Position numbers and translations under genes: made by a program. Below are positions 12,378 through 25,529 of a stretch of DNA of 64,000 nucleotides, piece by piece. The notes below the pieces were generated by a model. That model saw nothing but the letters and a program-made list of their open reading frames with translations, was not told the DNA's origin and made no database searches. The first letter of the stretch is position 1, and every line of letters begins with the position of its first letter. The stretch is from Pardosa pseudoannulata (taxonomy: Eukaryota > Arthropoda > Arachnida > Araneae > Lycosidae): NCBI GenBank assembly GCA_032207245.1, contig CM063510.1:44100056-44164055 (forward strand), written 5' to 3'.

Positions 12378-15300
12378 GTAAGTAAAAATATTATAAATTA
12401 AATTGAATAATCTTATGATTATTGTATATCACATTAAAATAACTTTGCCAATTTATATTAACTGAATTATATATTTATTATATCTTCTCCAAATAGACTA
12501 ATTTAGACTTTATTTTTCAAAAAAATTATCAAATATTTTTCTTTATATGTTTGCAACTTATTAGTTCTATAAATTTTGATATCAGAGGTAAGCTTAATAT
12601 AATGAAACTTGCAAAAGGTACTAATTAAAGCTGAATGTCATGTTCAGTAGCTTAGATTTAAGATAATTCATCACAGTTATTATAGTAGGGTATAATCAAT
12701 GAATTTCATACTAAGCATGTACCATATATTCTGTATACTTCCTAATCGACAGTCTGATTAAATATTTAATTCAGCTGCATATATTAATAATTAACAACTA
12801 AATAATTTTTTAAAATACCAAATACGTTACAAAACTGGAGGTTCCTGTGATAAAGAAAAAGGATTAATAAAAACATTTAAATATTGAAACATGTAAATAC
12901 TGTGCTTTCTAACTATATACTGAAACTAGTGGAAACTGCATACAAATCTATGTACACTTCAGGCATTTTGACAAATATTTATCTTTTGCTAACAATGTCT
13001 GTGAATCACTGAGTATTAAAACTGTATATTATGTAATATGTATATTTTTACTTCAAAAACAAATTGTCAAATGTTACTTTACTATTAAAAAAGTTTATAT
13101 TTTTGCAATATTCTAATTCTTTAAATTTTACACTATATGAAATATTTCTAATCATTAATTTAATATCAATGCATTTCCTTAAAACAGAAAGTAGCTAAAT
13201 TTTTCTACAGTAAATTGATAAATGATAGAAATATTACTATTTAAGTTATATCCAAACTTTTTATATTCAGCAAAATTCAGCATTTTTCTCAATGCTACTT
13301 CATATTATATCATTCTTTTAAGGACTAGAATTTCTCATTTAGTAACAGGGTATACTTTTACTTTTTTCTGTCCTCATTTTCTGTTTTTCAGAAGTAAAAT
13401 TTTAAATTTATATTCTTATGTTATATTCTTTAACACATCAGGAAATGAGAATTCTTGTTTTCCATTTCCATCATCTAAAGTGTATGCTTCCCTGATAAAT
13501 TCTTATAACTGTATTAAGAATTTCATCTGTTAAACAATCAGTAACATTGTAGTGACCAAAATGTAAGCTTAATTTGCTTGTTTTATATGCAGTAGATAAA
13601 TTTGAAAATGTAACGACAATTTTGGTCCAATTGCAGCTCCACTGTCTTGGTAGATTCATTGCCTGCTATAAAAAACACCTTGGAATTATTAAAGGAGATA
13701 AAAATATTTCATCAGAACATATATAATCTGTTAGACTAATGGGCAAGGAAGAAAACATGATCTATATGCAAATTCTGTGAAGTGAATTTGCACAATGGAG
13801 ACTTTCAACAGTTTTGACACTAAAACTCAATATTGATGTTACTTATATGCTGTTTTTAAAAATTTCAATAAAATATATTATTTATAACAATAATTATTAC
13901 AGTTTTAATACATATGTTAAAATAACTTTAGATTAATAAAATACCCCTATTTATAAGAAAAATTTGTGAAAAGTAGCATGATGAAAATATAATTGTCAAC
14001 GTAAGCACTTCAGTCTTGCAGTAAATTATGTCTAATTATTGTTTTACCTGTTCAGACAAATATGTTTTTATCAAATACCTTAACAGCTTCTTTAATGCTG
14101 AGAATTTAAGTTAATTTATAAAACTTCACAAGAAATAAAATTAAAGCATTTTTTTAAACATAAATAGTATAGTATTATTAAAAAATTAGAGTATTTTAAA
14201 TATTATTGGACATGTATAATAAGCATTTCTATTTATTTTTGCATTCTTTATAGAACAGATAGTCCATTGTTATAATTTCTGTAGCAAAAGTTTTAAACTA
14301 AGTCATTTTTTATAAAGGATAATTTAACTTAAATTTTCATTTCCTTTTATGAATAAAATTTAATAAGCATGTGGTGTAGTTTAATATAAAAGAAAATATT
14401 TGAACAAATCAGTGTGAGGTAAGCTTTTTCTTTTTAATATAAGCTGCCTTATAAGGAGTTCAAGAAATGTCATTATAGAGGTACAAAATTTGTTTTGTAT
14501 TTTCTTCATTTTCTGAATTTTATGCTGATTATATATTTTTCTATTTATAAAGTATTTAGTTTAATAGTAATTCAAAATTTGATAAATAGCAGTATTTTAT
14601 TTTAATGTGCTCCTTTTTAAGATTTAATAAGATTATTCGGTTTAATAAGATTATTCAGTTTAAATTCAATGTCTGAAAAAGGAGGTTCCCATTTTAAAAA
14701 TATATAATAAAAAACTCCCTCCCTTTCCTTGATGGGATATCAAAATCTTTTTATATGCCAAAAATAAGATAATTAAAAGTTACTTTTGCAAAGATTTGAT
14801 ATATGCATCCTTCTTGACATGTTAGATATCTAGTCAATAGCCACACCTCTCTTTCTAAATTGACCTTTTGGAATTGTGTTAGAATTATTGTCAAACTTGA
14901 TTCATTGTTTCATCTGATCATAAGGGACAACTGTTGCTTTTTCCTTTGTATAAGCACTTGTCAGGTGGATCAATCCTAAACTGCCTCTAAAAGTTGTGCT
15001 GAATTGTGATAACAGATATTCTCTTTTGTGTATTTCACATCAGAAGTATCTTCAGTTATTTGCTGGAGATCATCTTAAAAAATCTGTACTCAGAATAGGT
15101 CTTCAATTAAAATTTGAAGTACCTAACAGCAATCAGAGCAGTTAAAATCTCTCCCCTCTCTTACACACTGGACACCCAAAAAATAAAGGGGGTACAATCT
15201 TTATCAGGCAGACTAATTGCATGATATCCTTAGAAATTATAGTAAATTTTTATTAATAAGCATCAACAGTATAGTTGGCTTAACATTTTTACTATTTGCT

Positions 15301-17536
15301 TACATAATGGAGAAACTTGTATAAAATATCAATGCATTTCATTTTTTAAATAGTAAATGTTATGTCTATCAAGATTAATGGAATTAGTTTCCATACTAGA
15401 CATTATAAAATACTTAAATTAATCTTCACAGTTAAAAAAAAAAAAAAAATCAGTATATCCTACATTTTTGTATAGCTGTTATATAATTACTCTTTTATTT
15501 AATTGTAGTCAGATTTTATGTGAAATTTCAGAAAAACTTTAGGAGCAGCTATTTTTTTTTTAATTTTTATATACTTATAAAATTTTATGTTAGTATTTTC
15601 TAAGAGGTAGGTTCTTGGTTAGTACTATCAAATTTACTATTTAGTAATAATTATCCTTTTGTCTACAGACAAAAGGATAACTATCATTTAAAAAAAAAAA
15701 GGATCTATACATAGGTCCTTTCTTTGATACATTTTTATGTCATTAACCTTGATCATATGGTCTGCAATAATTTGATTTGATAGTTTATAGAAGTTTCAAC
15801 TAGCAGTTTCAATAATCTTGGAAGATAAGAGTTTTAAAGTAGAAAACAGGTTGTATTGATTCTCTAATTTTCGAGGAGAGTGTTATATGACTCTTTTCAT
15901 ATCTTTAAACTTAAAATCATGTTATAAATCTTATTGGCATAATAAAACCACACCATTCTATTCAGTTATGTAAGTTCTATATGGAAGTAAAGAATTAAAG
16001 ATAACTGTTGTATCCAGTGTTAATCAAATTGATTTTAATCATTGGAATTTAAAATAAATAATCTAAAATTATATTAGTTCTCTGCTTAGAACTGTAAAAT
16101 TTGAGTTGTGTTTTATGTTATATATATTGATCTCAAATAATTAGCTTTTAGTAGTCATGGATAAATTGGAAATTTTACTATATGTGTGTGTGTGAACATG
16201 AAAAGTAAAAAACATGATGTCCATATTTAAAAAAAAAATATTTTTTTTTTTTACATGTTTGTGTATAATTGGTTTTTCTCTATTTGATAAAATTCCATTT
16301 CTTAAATTGAAAGGTTTGAAGAATGGGAGGGAGGGACCAACATGGTTTTGAGGTTAAGAACCCATTTGAATCTAAAACTTCTAATTTTTTTTTCATATAT
16401 ATACAGGCTGCATGCCTTTCCTATTATTATCCCCAGACTTTTATAATGCTTTTCACTAAAAATGGACAACTCAAACAAATCTTAAGAAAAAAAAATTATT
16501 TTGCACTCCTGTAAAATTTGAAATTAGTGACATAGTGTTCTTTACTTCCAATGTACACACAATGTGTGTGTGTGTGTGTGTATTTTTGGTTATTTACATT
16601 GTAAATTTTTTTTAATCAAATTTCTTGTTTATTTTTTATTTTTAATTTGTGGAACTAATTTTTAAGGCTCGTCACATCTATATTTGTGAATATCATAAGG
16701 GTGTAATTCAGAGTATTAGAAATAAACGCAAAAGAAAAGAGAGTGATGAAGATAATGGTTTAAATGATCAAGATATGGATATCCCTGAGGTAAATATCTA
16801 TTGTAAAGTCATTATTCAGTTACTTGTAGTATTTTGAATTAAATCATTACAAATTGTGAAGATGTTTAAAAGTTGATGCCATAGCAGAAATAATTTCAAT
16901 GATCACTAAATGCCTAGTTTGATTTAATAGAAAAAGTGTGAAATTGTATTACACACAAACTGCTTATATTTATGTATTAAAAAATTTGCAAAAATGCTTA
17001 GAAACTTTATTTAAATTCAATCCAATGTGTAGTGTTAGGATTTAACTCTCTGTACATTACAACCAGCTTATTCTGTAGTCTTATGTTCTTTCTCAAACAG
17101 TGAGCTTTATATTTTCATAAAAAAAGTTTTTATGTGTGTTTTATTCAATTTGATTTTCTATGCTTAAAGAATTTTAAGAATTATTTTAATCCTTGAACAT
17201 GCTATTCTAAATTGTGTGAAGAGAAAGAAAAATACAATTTAAAGAAATCCAGAAATCTTACATGCAGTTGTTAATGAGCAAAACAAAATAAAACACTTTA
17301 AGACTTAAATTTCTTAGTGGTTTAACTTGTAGGGTATCCCCCACATAAAATGAACAGGTATTGTATGTTATGTAAAAGTAATTTTTTTTTAAATATCTAA
17401 TTACATTTGAAATAATTTAGAATCTTGTTAAGATGCTACATGATTTCAAATTCTGATATATATATACATACATACAAACATACATGTACATATATATTAA
17501 GATTTTGAAATTCTTATATCTTAACAAGATTTTCTG

Positions 17537-17606
<70 letters not shown>

Positions 17607-19452
17607 AGTCTGTGAAGGCAATTTTAAAGAATAATCATTAAGTAAATTTTAATTTTGTGTTCTTCAAAATTATAATTCATTTTCTTTAACACTTTTACTT
17701 ACCAGTTTAAAATCAATGAAAAATAAAGTTTTAGTGAAATTGCTTATTGATAAATTCTAATTGCAAATAAATTTGTTTTATTTTTGACTTAAAAATTACT
17801 CTATGAATAGGTGTTAGAATATGTAAAGAAATTCATAACGGCATTTTCAGTGCATTCGATATACTGTTAGTTAAAATTTCTTCAATATAATTTGTTTTTA
17901 AGTGAACACTCAAACTTCATTCTATTCTGGTTTGTTTATGGGGAGGAAAAAGAGAACTGCACATAAAAATAAAAAATTACCAAGTGCATCTGCTTGGAAA
18001 ATGTAGACTCTGTGTGTGCATACTTTTTTATGCATGGTATAGGTTGGAGAGAAAAGGGACATGCTATGTCTGGATTTACACCACACTCTTTCTGTGTGTG
18101 TATGTTTATATTTTAATAGACCGTTTTCTAGCCACATCATAAGGCTTTGATTTACATATTTCCTGTGTGGGACTTCATTTATGCAATCTCTATCCTCACT
18201 TACAAGTATGTTTGAGTGTATACTAAAATTTTTAAGTTCACTCTAACAAAAACTTAAAGGCATAAAAATTCAGGAAAATGTTTTTTAAATATAAGAAAAT
18301 AATTTGCATGTTTCATACAGGGAACATTGGCTTCTTTTAAAGTACAAAATTCCATATTTATATATTTTGCTTTACTTTTTTAATTGCACTGAAATTATAA
18401 AATGTTAAAGTGTTAAAATTTTTAATGCTGTAGTAAGTGGAGTAGTGTTATTACTTTCTTATATATGTAGTATAAGGAAAGCATTGTAATCGGCCAAAAA
18501 TGTGACCTCAACATTTTGATTTATCTTCATGTTTTTTACCTCTCTGAATGCGAAAATACCTCTTTTGGAATTGTCTGTGTGTATGTGAACACAATAACTG
18601 AAATGCATTTTGAGAAATTAAATTTTGAACTTGTATATTATATCAAAATTGTAGCATTCTTTGAACTTTTTGGTTTACTTCTAGCAACTGGAAGAAGCAG
18701 GTATTTTATATTATGCTACTATTCCTAATTTGTAATTTTACAAGCTAATTAAGTTTGTCAAGTTCAATATAAGTCAACAAATCACTTAATACAAATTTAA
18801 ATTCAAAAGTAAACTAAAAGTAGTTTGACACTTTTTTTTTCTCCCTTTAAGTAGATGAGAAAGTCAAGGGGATGTTACTTCCAATTTTACAGAAAATGTT
18901 GTTGCTTGATTTGCTTTCTCCTGTGTCTCTAACCTGCAGGTGTTTGGGAATAATAAATATTTATTGCTGCAACTGCAAATTTTTGTTTATTTCACAGTAC
19001 TCTTGTGCAATGGTAAAGGACATTTAGGCACATTGTATATTTAAAAATCTTGTATACATCCATGCTAAATGATCTTGCATCTCTGAATTTCAATTTAAAA
19101 ATAAATTTGGTGCACTTTATCTTTACTGTTTTCATAGGAATAATGTGTTATGTGCCCGCCTCCCTGGAAAAAAAAAGTGCTTGGAAAAGACAGATTCCAA
19201 GTAATATTTTTTATCTAGTGTCATGGGTAATAAGTTGGATTTTATTTACACATCAATATAAAAATTATCTTAAAATTTTCAGTAAGATTGTCTTTTGTTT
19301 CATATATGTTAAACTAATTGGATATGCTTTCATACTTTTCCATTTTTATACCCTTATAAATATATCTGGTTGTAATGGAAGTTTCTCACCACCACAAATA
19401 TTGTCTGCATAAACAGTTTGTGTTGGCATTTTTAAATCTCATTTTTGCAGAC

Positions 19453-19487
<35 letters not shown>

Positions 19488-21624
19488 TGAAATTTATAAA
19501 AAAAAATATACTTTTATCATTAAGTACAAGGTATCTGAAATGGAACTATCATGCTACTAGATTAGAATGATCATTTACTTCCAGTTCTGTTGCAAAAAGT
19601 CATCAACAGAATGTCACTAAATTTTGTGTACAGCTTTAGGCATTAATTTTGTGTCATATGACACTGAAGGTTTGGTACCAGAAATTCAAAAACAAGGTCT
19701 ATGACATTCAAGAAACAGGGCACTCTGGCCGCCCGATTGGTGTTAATGAGGCCTGCCTGCAAGGATTTGTGGAAGAAGATCCGTATGCAACCACTTGGGA
19801 GCTAGGTAAGGAATTAGGCGTTAGTGCCCTGTCCATTAGTCCCACTATGCATCGCATAATCTTGATGTACAAGTTCAATTGTCGAGTGCTCAGCAGACTC
19901 AAGCAGCTAGGACAAACATGCTCAGGACTGCACAAATATCAACACAAGCACAAAATTCTTGACCAGATTGGCCAAACGATGGCCGAATGGTTAGGGTACT
20001 GACTTTCGGAACCGGAGTTTGTGGGTTCGAGTCCCACTATGGCATGGATGTTCGAAGCTGTTCGGAATCGGCTTTAAGCAGTAGGTCCCGGTCTCATTAG
20101 CCTTCGTGTTGCAAAAAGTAGACCGTAGCACTCCAAACAAACAAATCTGGACCAGATTGTCCTATGTGATGCTCCCGTGAGCCTGTCAGAAGTATCACAA
20201 AGCACAATTTTACGAACAAAAAAAATCATACTTTGTATCTGATGGAATTGCTGTGGTCTTACCCACAAAGAATATCTAGAAAAAGGTAAGACCCTCGACA
20301 GTAAGGTGTATAGCAAGATACTAGTCTGTTGGTGCTGCTATCAAGGAAAAACGTCAAACTGAGTTCTGGTGCAAAAAGATAATGTTCCATCAAGATAATG
20401 CAAGACCACATGTGTTTGCATTCACCAGCTGGACTTTCTACGTACTCGAGAATGGGATCTTTTGCCACTCCCACCATATAGCCCTGATATTACTCTTTTG
20501 GGATTTCCTTTTTTGCACACCTACAGCTACATTTGCTGGTGCTATCTTCCATTCTGCACAGAACTCTTGAAATGAGGTTGATCTGTTTTTGGACTTGTAG
20601 CCAAAAACAGATCAACGTTTCTTGTTCAAAGGTATTGAAAAACTACAAAAATGTTGGTAGAAAATCATAGATTTGGGTGGTGATTACTACCTACACTAAA
20701 GGTACTACTTTCATGTTTATTTTTCTAACATTATTGAAAACTTTTTTTGCAGAAAATTTTTGTTACAACGAGATATATATATATTAAATGTAGCTTATTC
20801 TTCTATTAATTAAAAAAATAAAATAAAAAGACGGCATGCATTATTGATCACTTTCATGATTCATTTAAATACAAATTTGTTGTAAATATTTTTAGAACTG
20901 AATTCTCATTTAACTGAACAGAATGATAAATTTAGGTGATACAAATTTGTGTTAATTGTCTCTTTTTTCTAGGTTGATCTGTATCAGCTGCAAGTTAGTG
21001 CATTAAGGAGATATAAGCGTCATTATAAGATTCAAACTCGACAGGGGGTCAATAAGGCTCAACTTGCTGAAGTAAGTTCTTAGTTCTTATTCAGTGATTC
21101 ATTTACACAATTCTTTTTACCTAGATCATATTATTCCTTAATTTCATATTGGATATCAAATTTGGGGAATAATTAATAAATATTTTAAAGATTTAAATAA
21201 TCTATCCTACAAATTGCCCAGGAAAAACTATTTTCTAGTCTTCCAGGAGGTGTAATAGATATATCAAGTTTAATTATCAGTTTTGAATCTTCATGTGAAT
21301 TTTTAAATATGTAATAATTATCAGTATTATATTATAATTATCAGTTTTAAATCATTGTGTGAATTTTTAAATATCTTAAATGGAACTGGCTATAAATTTC
21401 TTCTTTTTTACTTTTATCTTTTTTTACTTTTTGTTTGTTTATGTAATGCAATTAGTTATATATTTATATGTTCATTGTATACATGGATTTATTTTCAGAC
21501 TTTATCAAGGCATTTCAAAACAATTCCAGTAAATGAAAAAGAAGCAATCACATATTTCATCTATATGGTCAAAAACAATAAAAATAAACTCGATAAAAAT
21601 GGAAATGAAACAAGTGGAACTTAG
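12210..21624 (+). CDS. SAP30L: SAP30/SAP30L-type Sin3 corepressor subunit (4 coding exons)
   Basis: The gene encodes a Sin3-associated polypeptide of the SAP30 family. In the family it is a nuclear subunit of the Sin3-HDAC complex: the zinc finger binds DNA and phosphoinositides, and the C-terminal part binds the PAH3 domain of Sin3. Coding exons are 12210-12377, 16667-16789, 20973-21071 and 21499-21624. All junctions are GT/AG and phase 0, and they join to 171 aa (human SAP30L is about 183). The protein starts MNGFSTEE. Zinc ligands fit Cys18/Cys19, Cys27, Cys63 and His66 ([11 protein letters not shown], then YICEYH). A basic NKRKRK nuclear localisation stretch lies at about residues 75-80, and the Sin3-binding region runs from about residue 98 ([13 protein letters not shown] to [13 protein letters not shown]). 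I chose ATG 12210 because it matches the family N-terminus. The short N-terminal linker makes it more SAP30L-like than SAP30-like. Family assignment is very sure; which paralogue is less so. Confidence 0.96.
12378..16666 (+). other. SAP30L: SAP30L intron between coding exons 1 and 2
   Basis: 4.3 kb of AT-rich sequence. Short homopolymer A and T runs and a short (GT)n tract near 16563-16581 are the only repeats I could see. No mobile element with visible ends. Confidence 0.75.
16667..16789 (+). CDS. SAP30L: SAP30L coding exon 2
   Basis: The acceptor is TTTTTAAG before GCT CGT CAC, and the donor is GTAAAT at 16790. The exon has 41 codons, residues 57-97. It supplies the last zinc ligands (YICEYH), the basic [10 protein letters not shown] nuclear localisation stretch, and an acidic linker ending DIPE. 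Confidence 0.95.
17421..17602. repeat. Imperfect fold-back followed by (TA)n, SAP30L intron
   Basis: A perfect 14-bp inverted repeat (17421-17434 AATCTTGTTAAGAT and 17518-17531) has a second, weaker pair inside it. It encloses a (TA)/(CATA) stretch and is followed by a (TA)n array at about 17538-17602. Confidence 0.7.
19456..19487. repeat. Poly-T tract
   Basis: A run of about 30 T in the SAP30L intron, about 190 bases before the readable mariner. It may be the tail of a retroposon on the minus strand, but no body is recognisable. Confidence 0.7.
19971..20149 (+). mobile_element. tRNA-related SINE (family A), full copy with target duplication
   Basis: The head resembles a tRNA: an A-box-like TGGCCGAATGGTTAGG and a B-box-like GGTTCGAGTCCCAC. 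A body follows (GCTGTTCGGAATCGGC, then TTAAGCAGTAGGTCCCGGTC), ending in CAAACAAACAAA. It is flanked by a 10-bp direct repeat GACCAGATTG (19961-19970 and 20150-20159). It inserted into the mariner pseudogene. Related pieces occur near 1,240, 3,690, 43,200 and 49,600. Confidence 0.85.
20577..20616. repeat. Perfect 16-bp hairpin
   Basis: GTTGATCTGTTTTTGG, an 8-base loop, then its exact reverse complement. It lies inside the mariner C-terminal region, where the reading frame still follows the transposase, so the dyad may be accidental or a local inverted duplication. Confidence 0.7.
20973..21071 (+). CDS. SAP30L: SAP30L coding exon 3
   Basis: The acceptor is TTTTTTCTAG and the donor GTAAGT at 21072. 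The exon has 33 codons, residues 98-130: [19 protein letters not shown] and on to NKAQLAE. This is the first half of the Sin3-binding domain and is nearly identical to the vertebrate protein. Confidence 0.95.
21499..21624 (+). CDS. SAP30L: SAP30L coding exon 4 (terminal)
   Basis: The acceptor is TTATTTTCAG. It has 41 codons plus TAG at 21622-21624, residues 131-171. The helix [13 protein letters not shown] and the [14 protein letters not shown] segment match the SAP30L C-terminus. The frame upstream of 21499 is intron, so an ORF call starting near 21355 would be an artefact. Confidence 0.94.
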   Translation, partial: TLSRHFKTIPVNEKEAITYFIYMVKNNKNKLDKNGNETSGT

Positions 21625-23990
21625 TGTATACTGGGTTGATACATGCTGAGTATGGTTCCTTCTAAATACAATAGTTTATGTGCATATGTGTATTACAAGA
21701 TGTTAACTTTTAGTGTACAGTTGTAATTTTATGCTCATTGAAATGCATTCAAAGACATGTATACTTGTACTATAGGTTTTTATAAATGTTTTTATTCTGT
21801 AAAAAGGTTGTTATGTATGTGGTACTGGGTTTTGAGCTGTTCAATTTCTAACGAATGCAAATCACTTAGAAATTCTCAAGTTGCAGTGATTTTTATGGCT
21901 TAAATGCCTGTATCACTGACAATTTTAAGTCTACTTTTAACAAATAAGACTTGTGTTTTACTATAAATTTTCCTTATTAGTAACTTCATAAGCTTACAAG
22001 CTGTAAAATTCATAAACTTTTTCTATAAATCTAACAGCAATGAGCCTTGCTGAATCCTTTCCAAAACTATTTGAGTTATTGTAAAAGCTTTAGAAGCCAA
22101 TATATTAGGGTTTTTTTTTTTCTCTTTAGAAATCAATTTCTATGTATAAATGCTTATTAAATTAAGCAGAAAAACGTCATGTGTATTTATATAAAGAAAA
22201 AAACTTACTAGTTAATTTGAATTTTAAAAAACTATTAATTTCATGTCATCCATTATATGTGCATAAATCATATTATTTAGATTAAAATGCTGATTTAAAA
22301 AAAAAAACTAGTTTACTCTAGTAAATTTGAATCAGTGAAATTTGTAAATAATTGCATAAATGTGATTTTTTTTATTGTATGATGTTATAATATCCATGCT
22401 TAGCACCCTAAAAAAATTTCATACATAATTGGTGCTTATTTATTAAAAAGTAGCATCTGAAAGTAAAAGCTAATTTATAAGACGAAGTGTTTACAGTATT
22501 TTTTAATTACCGAAGTTTTTGTAATTTATTTTATGTACATACTCTATTCATGGTACTTTTTGTAGTTACCTCTATTGTATAAAGCCAATTTCCTTTTTCT
22601 TCTGTAAAATTTGTAGCTAAAATTATTTTTTAAATAAGGGGTTTTTTTTACTGAACAGTATCTAAAATGTTACAAATATACACTACAGTTCTTTAGATAA
22701 TCTAGCCAAGGTTTAAAATAAGTATATATAACTGCAGAATTGTACTGTTTGGTGTAAAATACGATCAAAATATATTTCAAATAAGTTTTCATAATTTCTA
22801 ATAAGTTTCTTGAAAAAATAAAATATTTTTTAATCATCCACATTTGTAAATGAAAGATAAAACCTTAGATATTTTGCTGTTTTTCATTTTACTCATTTAA
22901 TGTTACTCTGTGGTTAAGCAGCAATTAAAATTCATTTTGAATGAATTTTAATTCATGTTTAAATTTATGTAATCTAATTAGATATAAACAAGTTTTTTTA
23001 GTGTTGTACTGTATTCAAAATTTATATTATAGTATTCATATGTAAATCCTAAGTTAATGGGGGGGACTACTGTTTGTTAAATATATTCTAGATAAGACAT
23101 ATTCAGCCTAAAAGGCTTTGTAGGTGTTATGACATGAATTTTATGTTGACAGACATTTTGTATGTGTGTATATATTTATTTAAGGTTAAAATTTAAAACA
23201 ATACATTATTTCTATGCTTATAATCAGGGCTGATTCTGAGCTATTATCCACCTGTGTTCAAAATAGTATTTGGCCACTCCTATCAATAATAAGTAAGCTC
23301 ATAACTTAGCCGAATGCATAGAAATTTACTATTATGTTTGAATACTCCATATAATTGACTAGGAATCAAATAATTTTTTAATAAAAATATTTGTGTATAT
23401 ATATACACATATCTATATGTAATATTTTTTAAGTTTATAAAAATATACTATCATTTAAAATCCACTTACTAACTGCACTCATCTTGCTTTCTTATTTATC
23501 AGTTTATCAATAATATTTGATAAATTTTAAGTGTTTACAAAATTTGCTGCTAATAATCCTATCTCAAGAATTAGGCAGGCAGTACAATTTGATATCAAAA
23601 TTATGCATTATCAGTTATATTTTACCTTTTATTACAAATCTGGGTTGTTCTTTTTTTTTCTTTAAGTTGATATTTCTGAAACTTTTTAACTAAAACTACA
23701 TTTTAAAATGACTCAATATATTGAAGGTCAATTACTATTTTAAATAGTAAAGTATGTAAAGAAGTGTACATTAAGCATTAACCAAAGTTTAGGAAAACAG
23801 TTAATCTATGACTCGAAAAGGAAAAGAGAAAACTTGATAAGTCGTAAAGTGAGACGTTCCAGTATTCTATTGTCTACTTGCATGCATGAACACCTACTAA
23901 CCCTAACCTTGTTTAACGATAGAACAGTTTTATGTGTATTACTATTTGCAGACTTTGTCAGAAAATATCAACCAAAAAACCATATATAAT
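21625..23990. other. SAP30L 3' UTR and AT-rich downstream sequence
   Basis: Very AT-rich, with no conserved frames. An AATAAA at 22817 and others are possible poly(A) signals, but the 3' end cannot be placed. Confidence 0.45.
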
Positions 23991-23992
23991 TA

Positions 23993-25146
23993 CAGTCAAA
24001 CTTCATTATAGCAAGCCATCTGACAACTCAATTAAAGGTTTGTTATAACTGACATTCACTATATTGACTTTTGTATAAGTATTGAAATTTCTTAGCATTT
24101 CTTGGTGTTTTGTTGGAAACAATTATCGGGATAACACAGGATCTATGTAAAAGAGAGGTCAGTTTAAATGAAATTTGGGTCCAATAAATGACCCTTCACA
24201 AGATGTTTTGTTATTAAATCAGACCCATCACAAAATTCTTCATTTTGTCTATTTTAATGTTTTAGGTTAATTTATTTTATTTTTCATTTAAAAAAATTCC
24301 TCTAATAAACATATTTGAATCTATATATGTTTATATACACATATTCATATAGGTTTTTTTTTTTTTTTTTCTTTTTAAACTTTCTTTAGGGTGGAATTTT
24401 AACTTAGTACTAATTTCCAATATGTAAGTTTGCATATTTTCACAAAATATGGCTCTTGCTGAGAGAACCAGATTGAACACTAATTTCAATTTGCCAAAAT
24501 TATATGTAATTTTTTTTTACAAAAACAGAACCCTGTTTGAAAAATTGAAACAGATCCCCCAATAACAATTCAAATACCATGGACTGAGTGACTGATCATT
24601 GTATCTCAAAAATGAACAAGTTAAATCTTTTGCATAGATTCATCTTCCTTTAGCTGATTGTTTACTAATCAGAAAATGTTGTTTCCAAATATCATTAGAT
24701 ATAGTACCTTTTTTTTTTTTCTTTAACTTATGTTTTTAAGATTTGTAAAATGCAATGCATCTTTCTTTCACAAGAATGAATTATTTATAAAATTCTTTAT
24801 ACTATTGATGTAATAGAATTTAATAACTAATTTAAATGTAAAATGAATATAAATTTCCTTTATGAACTCTTATTATCAAGGCCAAAGGCTGGGATTCAAG
24901 TAACTAGTTTACTAATAAATTATTGATTACATAAATGGAGAATTTATCATATTATTACAAACAAAGAATATTGTATTTATTTTTATTTTAAATATTATAG
25001 GGAAAAGTTTGAAAAAATAAAATCTATGGAAGAAAATTTTCAGTTTAATATAAGCTGACTTTTATTTTCAGATGTTCAGTATAAACATAGAAATAAGAGT
25101 TCAGTTGGAACTAGAAAGAAAAATTTACAATCACAATGTTTGACTG
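23993..25146. mobile_element. Possible pogo-type element ends
   Basis: CAGTCAAACTTCATTATAGC preceded by TA resembles pogo/Tigger termini. A 9-base inverted match (GTTTGACTG followed by TA) lies at 25138-25146. The short match could be chance, and there is no coding remnant. Confidence 0.25.
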
Positions 25147-25249
25147 TACATAAATAATTATAGCTAATTATTGAAAAATAGATTTAATTGAGTAAATGTG
25201 ATATTAGTATAAATTTTAAATTTTGTAAAATTGTGCTTTGGTTTGGGCA

Positions 25250-25525
25250 CTCCTGTTCTAGATCAAGTTTTCTTGAGCTCTTTTTCTTTTTCTGTGGCAC
25301 TCAGTTTGAAAACCACAGAAATAGATAATTAAAATAATTAAGACAATTCTTAGTTTATTTAGTATGCAGTAGCATGGGATAACAATTTAAACTTTTAAGA
25401 GTATCATTTCCTTAATAATTTTACAATTTTAGCTGACTTTTCTTAATTTTTGCTGAATGCCTCTGTCATGCACTTGTGGCACTCCGGGTGCCAAGTCACC
25501 CAGTTTGAGAACCATGGTTCTAGAT
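25250..25525. mobile_element. hAT-like terminal fragments
   Basis: Two similar ends in the same direction: GGCACTCAGTTTGAAAACCA (about 25297) and GTCACCCAGTTTGAGAACCA (about 25495). Both resemble the reverse of hAT termini (CAGTGGTTCTCAAACTGGG). An 8-base GTTCTAGA occurs at about 25255 and 25516, the right size for a hAT duplication, but the left terminus is missing. Confidence 0.4.
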
Positions 25526-25529
25526 TTGT

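Larger units (their letters stand above)
19649..20690 (+). pseudogene. Decayed mariner-like transposase, split by a SINE
   Basis: A degenerate mariner lies in the SAP30L intron between coding exons 2 and 3. N-terminal part: [21 protein letters not shown], then [14 protein letters not shown] and the helix-turn-helix [12 protein letters not shown]. Catalytic part: the FHQDNARPH motif at about 20385, then a +1 shift into [14 protein letters not shown]-terminal: EVDLFLDL, a stop, then [11 protein letters not shown], a stop, then IIDLGGDY. The middle of the catalytic domain is missing or unreadable, and at least one frameshift and several stops are present. A SINE sits at 19971-20149. I could not see terminal inverted repeats. 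It is non-functional and much older than the mariner at 33.5 kb. Confidence 0.85.

Noticed and set aside
12201..12401. Reading frame starting at GTG 12201
   Set aside because: The conserved SAP30L start is ATG 12210, and the frame past 12377 is intron after a GTAAGT donor.
13222..13533. 103-codon plus-strand frame
   Set aside because: It lies in a SAP30L intron, is Phe/Ile/Ser/Tyr-rich, and has no motif; expected in AT-rich DNA.
19050..19412. 120-codon plus-strand frame
   Set aside because: Hydrophobic AT-rich composition, no recognisable family, inside a SAP30L intron.
20577..20616. Hairpin as a terminator or regulatory RNA
   Set aside because: It lies within decayed mariner C-terminal coding sequence, where the frame still matches transposase; a chance or local dyad is simpler.
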